Positions 33,101 to 45,100 of a stretch of DNA of 64,000 bases are shown here, piece by piece. Below the pieces are notes generated by a model. That model was not told the origin of the DNA. It saw only the letters and a list, made by a program, of their open reading frames with translations, and made no database searches. Location of the stretch: positions 35,234,109-35,298,108 of the forward strand of contig CAIIXF020000002.1 of NCBI GenBank assembly GCA_903813345.2. Reading direction: 5' to 3'. This DNA comes from Owenia fusiformis. Lineage: Eukaryota; Annelida; Polychaeta; Sabellida; Oweniidae. Position 1 is the first letter of the stretch. Every line of letters begins with the position of its first letter. A program made the translations under genes and the position numbers.

Positions 33101-36100
33101 TAAAATCAAGAGTAATGGCAGTGAACTTAGTGATTCTAAACATACAGTCAAGAGTAATGGCAATAAACTGGTGATTCTTAACATAAAATCAAGAGTAATG
33201 GCAGTGAACTTAGTGATTCTAAACATACAGTCAAGAGTAATGGCAATAAACTTAGTGATTCTTAACATAAAATCAAGAGTAATGGCAATGAACTTAGTGA
33301 TTCTAAACATAAAATCAAGAGTAATGGCAATAAACTGGTGATTCTAAACATAAAATCAAGAGTAATGGCAATGAACTAAGTGATTCTCAACATAAAATCA
33401 AGAGTAATGGCAATAAACTTAGTGATTCTAAACATACAATCAAGAGTAATGGCAATAAACTGGTGATTCTTAACATAAGATCAAGAGTAATGGCAGTGAA
33501 CTTAGTGATCCTAAACATACAACCAAGAGTAATGGCAGTGAACTTAGTGATTCTAAACATACAGTCAAGAGTAATGGCAATAAACTGGTGATTCTTAACA
33601 TAAGATCAAGAGTAATGGCAGTGAACTTAGATATCCTAAACATACAACCAAGAGTAATGGCAGTGAACTTAGTGATCCTAAACATAAAATCAAGAGTAAT
33701 GGCAGTGAACTTAGTGATTCTAAACATAAGATCAAGAGTAATGGCAATGAACTAAGTGATTCTCAACATAAAATCAAGAGTAATGGTAATGAACTTAGTG
33801 AATCTAAACATAAGATCAAGAGTAATGGCAATGAACTTAGTGATTCTGAACATACAGTCAAGAGTATGGCAATGAACTTAGTGATTCGTGAGTCTGCCAG
33901 ATCACAGGTATTTGAGCATGATATTGTGTGTTAAAATATACACTATGATTTTCCACGCAATTTAGATTTTTTAATTAAACTAAAAGTAATTCCCAATATT
34001 TGACGGATAGATTGAAACATATTCATTTAATTATTTATTAATTAATCAAGTTAAAGCATAGTTTAATGGCGTAGTATTCTAATAAGCAAAACACACCTTC
34101 AAACCTTGGCATGCATTGGCCGATAGCCCCCAAAAAGCATATACTTGTATTTTTGCTGATCGTGCATTCATAGAAGGCCTAAGTCTATCTCGGGTCACTT
34201 GGTGGATTGCCACGCGGATAACGAGCTGCACCTGGCGACCTCTCATGCAGAAAACGAGCTGCACCTGGCGACCTGTCATGCGCTGAACGTGCTGCACCTG
34301 GCGACCTGTCATGCACTGAACGTGCTGCACCTGGCGACCTGTCATGCGCTGAACGTGCTGCACCTGGCGACCTGTCATGCACTGAACGTGCTGCACCTGG
34401 CGACCTGTCATGCACTGAACGTGCTGCACCTGGCGACCTATCAAACCCTCCCCTACTACTACCACCAAAGCTGCTATTATCAGACCGCGGAAGCGAGTTG
34501 GACGATTTTGGACTAACATTTGAATATGGATTGGGGCTTAATCTACTTTCTCTCTTTGGACTAGCATTTAAATATGGATTGGGACTTAATTTACTTTCTC
34601 TCTTTGGACTAGCATTTGAATATGGATTAGGACTTAATCCACCCTCGTTCTTTGGACTAACATTTGCATATGGGTTGGCGCTTAGTCTGCTCTCTCTCTG
34701 AGTGGGGTTTCCTGATGGTCTAAATCTGCTTCCATAATTGGAATACGATGGTGCGTATGCTTGTGATGGTTGTGTTGCATCTGGTGATTTTGACCCAAAT
34801 GATGATGCAGGTTTTATTGGGCTAGAGGATGAAGACACTGGAGCAGAGGAAAACTGTGTAGGCTTGGGTGATGTTCCTGTTGGAGTTGTACTCTGTTTCG
34901 TTGTCATTGGGGTATACGGCGATCGGCTGCTAGGTGTAGTGTAATTCGGTCTGTATGGTGATGTAGTCGCCGGTGTGTACGCTGATGATCGTGTCGGTTC
35001 ATATCCAGTTTGGGCGGATTTCTGTGGAACATTAGTGTAGGCTGGCGTCAAACGGGGCACAACGTCTGTTTTAACATAGCTGTTTGGGGGAGCAGCGGGG
35101 GTCGTGCTACTATACGCCATGGGTTTAGGAACCGGCGGTGGGGAGTCTTCAATCCTTTCCTTTTCCGGGGTTGTCGATTCTCGTGATGACGTTTCGAGAA
35201 CGGGCTCAGTGGGGGGTCTAAAAGCAGTTAGAAAGATGCACTAAGATAAGAAAATTAAGGTTTCTATCTAGTAAATAATAATGCTGTAATTAAAATGGTA
35301 GCCCTAGTTGAATTTTCTATATCAACTTCAACAAATAATATAAAGCAAAGACACAACTATCAAACTGGTAAATTATGTGAAATACTACATAGAATTTTTT
35401 TAATTTATCATTGAAGCTAACATATTCGTTTTTATATTTGTCCATATTGCTTAATATGTAAATGTCCAAATGCATACTACGACTACCACATTTTGTTTAA
35501 GCAACAACATATAACAAACTAGCTAGAAACCTTTCACGAAAACAAAATCAAATGGTGTTATATATACTAAGACAGTATTGCTACAAACAGTTAGTAAGAA
35601 AATGTAACTACCCGCTCGACCTTCGGCTCTCAATTCTTTGTTTGGTTTCCATGTGTATTCTTGCTAAATCTCTAGTCATCATATCACTATGAATCTGACC
35701 CAGTTCACTGTCTATCGAGTTATCATCCTCGTAAGCTGTGTTGATGATACCCATATTTATATACCTTTCTTTTAGTCTTGGCGGAGGGAGAGGTGGTGGC
35801 GGTTCATCGCCAAAATTAGGATTCATAGACACTAATTCATTTTGCGTCTCCAAGATGTTCATGTATATCCTCTGTCTATTGAACCCTGGTGTTATAGGTG
35901 GCGATTCTCTACTAGACTTTATTGAAACTCTTTTCTTTACAGGCGTTCCACTTCGACTGGAGTTGGGAGTGCTCAGGATTGAATGAGGAGTGAAGCTTTG
36001 TGATTGCTTGCTTGAGATCACATGTTTGTCAATGTTATAAGCTGCAGTTTCCGTATCATTTGAATTATCGCTGCTTTCAATAACAGCTATTACCGTATGC

Positions 36101-39100
36101 GTGTTCGTTGATTCACCATTTCCAGCACCAGTTGTAACTTGCGCCTTTCTATTGTCATTTTCAGCCTTTTTGTTTTGTTCCAATGACGTTTGTCTTGGCT
36201 TACTCTCGTATATGTTTTCTCCAGCATGCTTTAAGGGCTGATTAGATTTATGGAGAGATTCTTTTGAGGAACATGCATGTTCTCCTGTTTCACTTCCTTT
36301 ATTTTTTCTCTTTTGGGAAGTAATGGAACCCGTTGATGACCTTCGTTTCCTTAACGACCCTCGTCGCCTCCCACGTGACCCAACTTGGCTTGGGGACGAT
36401 TTATTTGGATCATGCATCGGTATTTCACGAATAACAAAGTCACTTCTTCGTTTATGATATCCATGTGTAGTTCGTTCACTCGATTGGATTGATGCAATCG
36501 TATCATATTCACCAGCATCTTTTAGATTATTACTTACATCATATGTTTTCATCGGGATTGTATCTGCTATCGCCGCGTCTTTAATCGCTTTGGGAGCATC
36601 ATTTTGATATTTTCCAAACTCATTGCTATTTTTATTATCATTGGTAAATGATTCATTGTCGACATGGGTCTGCTCCACAGAGTCGCCACATTTATCGCTT
36701 ATCATTTCATTTTTGTTTGCGTAATTCTTTTCAGCTTTTTCCAGATCAGACTTTGACACAATGGTTTTTCTACAACATATCCAGCGCATGCAATTACGTA
36801 ACTGTGCATTGGTTTAGAGTAAGTAATTGTTAGTAATGTTAAGTGAACATGCGTTGAAATGTAAAAGTGAATAAAAAAATCACAACTGATCAGTTCAAGG
36901 TTGTGTTAAATTATGTGTTGTATTAAATATATGACAACATAGATGAATATTTAATGGCACATCGAGCTTATTTGTCAGTCCAACTTGAAGTGTAAATAAT
37001 TTTGTTTATGATGTTCCACAAGTTCGTACATGAGCTTTAACATTGGGAAGACCTCATGTTCGAACTTAGGGACAATCACAAACCAAGCTTACAGTATATC
37101 ACGCTTTCGCTTCGCTCGCCTGCACCAAAAACAGAAACATGCGATAAATATCACTATGGCAACAAGCCCCACTGCACTCGGAATGGCGATCAACAATATC
37201 AATCCCTCGGATGGCGTCTTGTTTTGGTTAGTGAACAAACGCACGGAGACAGGACTATGATTACTGGATACTAAAATGTATTAAAATTAATAGTGAAAGG
37301 GGATTTGGACCCCCACAACTGAGAGATGTAATCCATTGGCTATATCCATCCAAGTACGTGTAACTGCAACAAAACATGCCCTATAACTACACAAACATAC
37401 GGAACTCTTTGAAAGAAATCAAAAAAGTAATAACAGGTTAGTCAGGCCTACTTCACGCCATAATACATAAGCTCTAAAACAAATTAAATCATGCATATCG
37501 AACTAAGCATGCTTAAACCATGCTTGTTCATACTTCTCGTCTCCATCGTCTAAAAGTCTCTGCGTTCGTTTCTTCCAACAACAACAGGCGATGATGATTG
37601 ACGCCACGATGATGAGGATCAATGGCACAACGACCATCAATGCAGTGTGAATCTGGATGGTGCCAACAGCTTTAAAACAAAGGGGGAATATTAGATGACT
37701 GAGGCCGAAGAAAGAAACAATGAAATGATTATACGTTATAGTCTGCTAACAATTGCAACATTCAATTTTATCATACAGTATTGGTAGTCCTATTTTACGA
37801 CATAAATTTTGTCTCAGTCGTGATGACCTCAAGCTATGGAGGTTATGAATGGAAGAAAAGGCACAACCACAACAGACAATATACTTACAGTAACAGCGAG
37901 CGGAGACCCAGGGGTACCAATGAATGTATCTATTGTAGCGCTCTCGTTCACACGTATAGGGACCCGCCCATCCTCGTAGTTCATAGCCTGGCCAACAACC
38001 AGTTATATACACCTTCGTGTCCAGGAACGTATTGTATGTTGACTTCTTAGCATACGGCACGTATAGAATCCCACATGAATTTCCTGACATGGAGATCATT
38101 TATTATTATTTCTTCATCTAGCATAATGTGAATAAACGGTTTGCTTATGGTTGTTGTTTTGGAGGGGATGCATTGTTACGAGCAATGCCCGGGTCTTAAC
38201 AACATTATTTTAAGAATTTGCACATTTCAACCTGGCAAAACAGTGCATACTCAAGACAAGTCTAGCCCCAAAATAATCATAACTCACTGTATTGCCCCAT
38301 TTCTCTTAGTTCATCGAACCATTCCCCTGTTTGTCTGGAAGCCTTAGCCAGCTCTCTGTCGCCTGTGACCATGTAGTCGAACCAGCAGCCCTCATGGTTA
38401 TAACATACGTCATCAACCTGGCTCTTGTTCCAGTTGCCGCCAATTGGAACTATTTGAGGAATCTGATGGAAAGGCTGGAATGTTTTTGCATCAGCTATGA
38501 AGTATTCAAACGTCTTGCTGGCCTGATATCTAAAGAGTGACTCGTTCTTGTTGATTAACCCTAAAACACGTATGAATGATTAATGTTCGGAGCACTTGGG
38601 ATTCGAACCTAGGACGTCTTGATTACAACTTCATCACAAAGCATCACTACACCTCCAACTCAGACAGAAGAGACAAGGCGTGATAGATAAGAGGAAGTAA
38701 CTAAAAATGATATCATTGATTAGATATCTAAATTTCTAACCATATTTCAGGTAATGTATGAAGTACTGAATTATTATGAAAGTGGCTTTCGTAATTCTCT
38801 TTGTTGTTTTAATGCATACGGATATATTGTATATTTACTCGGTTTAACTAACAACCGACAAAACGTCATTCGTGTTTTTTATGTTCTGAATAAACACAGT
38901 GGTTTGGCCGTAAATAATTCATAGCAATTTGTACAATGGAACAATGTATTTGTTAAATTAGTACCTTTTTTTCAATTAGAAGTTCAATAAAAAAAACCAT
39001 TCACATTCACTGTTTCAAGTACGTATAAACAAATGGGGGCGAGTTTTCACAATGTCAGAGATTTACATTTGCCTTATCAATTAAACACACAAAAACGCAA

Positions 39101-42100
39101 TATTTGAAAACAAAATAAAATAATACTTCTATGAATGTTCATCTCGCTGGTAGTAATGTACTATTAACAAAATTATTCAAATCTTATTTTATTTCTGAAG
39201 AAGTAGGATGGACATCCTACGAAACGTCAAAAGAAAAATAAATATCTCTGAGAAAGAAAATCAACAATTTTGTTAGTAGTAAAATAAAATAAGAAACATA
39301 CATGTATATAAACTTACACATCATTCCAAACTTGTCGTGGATTATCGTGTACGAATGGTAGTCGTCTGTCTGCCCCGATGGAATACGAAAGTCTGCCTTT
39401 GAGTTGTTGTTCCAATTGCCGAATAACCCCCAAGTATTAAACTGAAAATAGTTATGATTTGATAGGCAAATCGTATAACATCCTGTTTGACCTTGAAATA
39501 CAGTTCGAAAATTTTTATCAACTTAAATTAACCTGGAGTAAGATTTGTAATAAATGGGGAGATGATGTCCCTTTGAGGGAACCAAAGTAGTTGATTATCC
39601 CGGGGACGAATACCACTCCTATTCTACTGTTCCTATACAGGGTGGGCCAAAAAACGCCACTTTGTTTTCAAGACACTCCAACTTTTTTATTTTCCAACCT
39701 ACATACCCCAACTTTGCAGTTAAATAGTGCCAATGGTTCTTAGTAATAATAGAGTGTAACAAGTCCTTCAACCTGGATTATATTTGATCTAAAAGTGGAG
39801 TTCCATTGGTCCGCCACCCTATTTAATGATATATTTTAGTTTTACTCGCCTTGCTGATATGGCAGTATCAATGAAATGTTAGCTAAGTTTTTTCAACCTG
39901 TCTTGATTGCCAGCTTTAGTTGAGTAAATTTCTAGATTGGGTGCCTTCATACAATCTCCTGGAGACCTTCCCATACCCTATACTCACTGGGGTTTGCATC
40001 AGGGCTATTAGCTTGGTGATCATCAGGCCGTATCAGTTCAGGAACATTTTTCAAATTATGCTTATTTCTCATGGCACACACTACATGTTAAAGTGAGACG
40101 CTGTTGACATATTTTATTCAAGTAAAAGTGTATAATTCATGATCCATGGCTAGATAACAACCTCAAGATTCATTTGGTATGCAAATTATGATTATGTATC
40201 AAAAATTAAAAAGTTATAGCATTTTGAAAAAAGTGGCGTTTTTTGGCCCATCCTGTATATTGGGGAAAATTGGAAATTAAAACTGAAATTTTATCGAAAT
40301 CAAAACTTTGAAATATTACATTTATCCAATAGTGAACTGCAAGATTTTAATAAAATCTGGCCAATGCAGCCATTGGTATTTACCTTTACAATTATAAGAA
40401 TGTACGTGATTTCATATTGTTTGATTTTATGTCTGTCGAATGTCCTTGAATATATCATAAATTATATATCTCGAGTTGTGAATTGATTTTATATTTTATA
40501 TACCAAATGTATGTATGCACTTTGGTTGCTATTCAACATTCAAGGTTAAAATTAATATGATGCATCAGGTTGACGGTAAAATTGTTATCATTTAAATATA
40601 CAATGACTCTTAGCAGTTGTCGGACATTGTTTCCATTAGTGTTATTATCCTTCTGACACATACAGAATATCACATCATTTTGAGTGATATCATTTTTATC
40701 GCCAAGTTGATATCAAATATCAACACGAGTGAGCGAAGCGAATGAGTGTTGATATTTGATATCTACGAGGCGATAAAATGATATCACGAGAAATTATGTG
40801 ACATTGGGTTTATCCCATGATTACAATTCGCCAATTCTTCGTCAGACGAATTTGCACTGGCTATTTTGATTTGTACTTTACTCACTGCGCAGTAATATGC
40901 ACTACTTTCTGTACATGATATAGTTCGTCATAAATACCATTTTTTAATCGTTATTAAGTCTTCTAATCAAATTATATACACAATCGTAATTCAATACACC
41001 AATGAAACTTAAAGAGAATAAATTAACGGACCTATTTTCTCAAAAGAGAATAAATTATCTGACCTAATTTCCAACAATATTGTGGCGCGAAATGCAAATG
41101 TGATATCACACTGATATGCGTGAGATAAACGATATCACACGCATATGAGTTTGATAAACGATTTTCTGGAAAATATCACACGGATTTCAATAATATCAGA
41201 AATATCAATGGCTGTTATTGTACAGATAACACATTAATCGTGGGATAAAAGTGCTTACATGATTATTCAACAAATATCACGTCAATGGATCAAATAAACA
41301 AGTAAATTCATTCTGTGACAAAAAATCGCAAAAAAGGAGACTCCCGTGGGTATAAAGACCCCCACCAATCCTCAAGTCCGATATGTAGCAAAAATCATTG
41401 GAAATTAAACCTATATCTCTGAATATTTTGAATGAACAAAATCATTGAAAAACATATTATATGCTGTACACTGGGAGTAAGTGCGAGTACAATTATTGAG
41501 TAAATTAATGAGGATGTCTTAGTAGAATGTTTATTGGGTTGTCGCTCAGATGTATTACAGAATTACGATTTTGCGAAATGGCAACTATTTATTAACCTTT
41601 GTGCCAATCAAATCAGCCACATTCTTAAAGAATTCATGTCGTAAGCAAATATCACTTTATCTTACTCATTTCGCCATATATTGTTTCTAATGTTTAATAT
41701 ATATTGTAATTTAATAATTTGTATTTGTATTAATTTGCTCTCCAAATTGGAGGAAATAAAGAATCATATCATATCATATCATGCTAGGTACCTTAGAAAC
41801 CAACTATGGCGTTATTTAGAACAAAATCAAAGGTTTTTAAATGGACTATATTGGGGTCATACCTTTTGGCGGATGGATATGGAACCTCACACCAAAATGA
41901 AACATAGAAGCTACAAATAATGCGAACTTGATGGTATAATGTTATTTTATGTACACGTATACTGACTACAAGTGTATATAGTACCTTATAGTGAGCTGGT
42001 GCCGCTACTATGACATGAAGTGATCTCGCAAACGCTGCTACATTAACTCCAACCCCACTCGGAAACAAGATCGTGAAGTTAGAATGAGTGAAATTCTCGG

Positions 42101-45100
42101 AGGCATCGTTGCACACAATCGAGACATCTAAAATAAACAGAACAATGTGTACTTTTGTAATGGAGCTACATAAACATAATATGCAATACTCCGAAATATT
42201 AGATCAGACAGATGACCATAACCATATACACTTATACCATCGCAATTCATATCTTTGCAAATTCACAGTGGAAATGTCCAAACAGGGTTGAATAAAACGG
42301 AAAAGAATTCCATATTTTCTTCAAACCACTGGTCAACTCACTCATGTAGTCCTGCCATCGTCGCCCAACTTCATCAAAAAGTCTCAGTTGATCGTCTACG
42401 AGGACTCTTAACTTCCTCCTCCCGGTGTACATGCCCAGTTGCACTTCCACTTTGGCAGAATTGAGTTCCTGCATCGCTATAGACGTCAATAACGTTCCTC
42501 TTACTCGACCAACTGGAAAGAAACATTTTCAGAGTAGCTAATCGACAATTTGGAGGGTGTTTCATTCAATTTAGCATTTTTCTGTTGAAATTGAGCAAAA
42601 GCTGGCCTTGTTCCTGTAATTGACAATAGTATTCTATTTGGGGGTGTTCAGCTTTCGGAGGTATGTTTAACATTTAGTCAATGAATCAAGGAGGCGACAC
42701 TTCCACTTTTTGAAAATATTTTAGTAAATGTGAGAAAATTGAGGGTTCAGGGAAAACAGAGTCACTTTTATAAAATCATCAATATCAATTTTCATTCTTT
42801 TTCACATGTAATGCTCAAGACGCCAAGTGCCAAATGCAAAGGGCGGTTCAGATCTTCAAAATTTTGAAATGACACACTGATATTTTCTCTCAGCAGAATA
42901 CATTTACACCCTATGCTCAAACCTATTGCTCTTTATGTGTGTAAATATCATCGTCCAAAAATAAATCACAAAATGAAGAAATATAAGATTCTTATCACAA
43001 AATCTGGATCGCTCCTGTATTTTAACTTACACGTTTTATTATGAGGTTGTTCCATACGACCCTGTAGCCGGAAGTCAACAGCTTTGTTCCTTAGCAACCA
43101 GAATTCCCCCTTGCCATTGAAGATGTACTTTGTTCCATCAAAGGTAACAAAATGAGGGTCTCCGTACACGGTTGCTGGAATAACACAGAAATGTGGCGAT
43201 TTTACAATTTTCTTTGCTTTGACAATATAGCGCATGTAAGCAAATGCAAATATATTTTGAAAAAAGCAAAGTCACGACCATCCCATTGCATTCGGTCAAT
43301 TCCTTTCCATTGACCGGTTTATTTTCAAACATCAAATGTAAAAAATATGAAATGTTGGGGGGGGGGCAGGGGCCGTTATCATAGAAAAAATGCTGTGTAA
43401 TGCTTGACTGTTAAATAAAACACATCCATACAGTGTAGGAATATGTGGAATAATTACGCATAGGTATAAACGAATAAACGATGACAAACAATAGAACATT
43501 CGATATAATAGTACTAATAATGAAGCAATAAAATTAAGGGCACAAAAGTATTAAACAATTTCAATTAAAACTATGAATACTAAAATGACATTTCAGAGGT
43601 TAAAATTAAATCAACACAATTATCGTTTTGTATGTATATTTCATCGCCTTCTAGTCCTAAATGGCATTTAATGCTGTGGAATTTCTACCCACCTGGCCGT
43701 GAGTTATTGTAGGAGTAGCAGTTCATTGTTTCTCTCTGTTTGATGTAGTTATAGCAGGTAGCGTTCCACATACAACAATAATAGTAGGGTAGTTTATCTT
43801 CCAGCCAGTGGGAAAGATTGGGTATGTCCCCAACCTTATAAGGGTACAATCCGAACTGATGTTTCCGAGTGGGGATACCGGTTGTTTCTGAGTCACACGT
43901 GGACATGAGGTCTCCGTCATGGTTATAACAACATTGACTCCCAGAACCATGGTGGCTGAAAATATTTTGAGGGATCGAATTATTATCTTTGTCAAATATA
44001 TAGTTCATCATCAAAAGCATGTGGACGCATAGGGGCGAACCTGAGATGTGCGAGATAATAAAGCAATTTGAATAGATGGGCATTGTTACATGTAATTTAA
44101 TGATTCGGTTCAATATATTCAACTTCATTGATGAATGGCATTCATATTTGTATTTCATTCTATCATTTGCATCAATAGAGTAAAATGAAATAAATAATGA
44201 TGTGATGTGCTTCAAACAGTTCTGGTGCAATTTTTATTGAAATAACCTTGACGGTTGTGTTCTACTCACGATGGGTACGTTGTCATGACACAGTGTTTAA
44301 TATTTTTGTCGTGGTACAAGCAACTGTCCTCTTTGTACATACTGCAGAAGTCAAAGGGCTGCCACTGTCCAAAATCCGCCAGTGCCTGCTCCAACCTACA
44401 CGGACAGGGGGGCAGTTCCTAAAATGAAAGATTTGCCACATTTGATTCATTTTGAATATCGTGAATTACTAAAAATTACTTAAAAACGTTTTGCCTCAAG
44501 GGCTCTGTCAAATATTCATGATGACAGGAATGTTACAAAATTTCTATCCTGACTTTAGATACATATTCAATAGGTATCCTGGATAGAATTACTCTTAATA
44601 CATCTTCATACCTGGTACCATGTTCTGTTCTTGTTTTCGTTTCTTTTCCAGTCAAGGCACTTATCCTCCGGCCAGTCCTCGCCCCACTTCTCTCTCCAAT
44701 GCTGCCCAACGTACCATCCAAGCGGAGTGATCTGAGACCAGATAGTTCTGAAAAACAGAGCATGTTGACATGTAAGGTCAACATCGTACTTTTATATATT
44801 GTCTCATACAAACAGCTCTGGTTCGTTGAATTTAGAAAAAGAGAGGAAGGGAAAATGTCACAACCTTCAATTTGGTAAAATGTTATTGTTGGAATAAAAA
44901 TGTAAATAATACGTTTACTAACTTTGGATGATCCTTGAACTGATCATTAAGACTAATTGCAACAGCGCCAATCATAAAGCTTTCACATTTGTGATAGGTG
45001 TCGCATCTATGGTCCCTGGGATAGAATGTGAAGACCCCATTGTTTGACTCCTCAGTCCTTAGCGTCATAAGTAGTTCCCAAACTGCCTAGAATAAAATAT

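Noticed and set aside
30587-33727. Minus-strand leucine-rich and MFRITKF repeat ORFs
   Set aside because: Same minisatellite read on the other strand; they overlap each other in different frames.
34199-34516. Plus-strand ORF with [11 protein letters not shown] repeats
   Set aside because: Antisense of the [11 protein letters not shown] repeats in terminal exon A.
38597-38664. Functional tRNA gene
   Set aside because: The B box is good, but the acceptor and anticodon stems do not pair; a SINE head is more likely.
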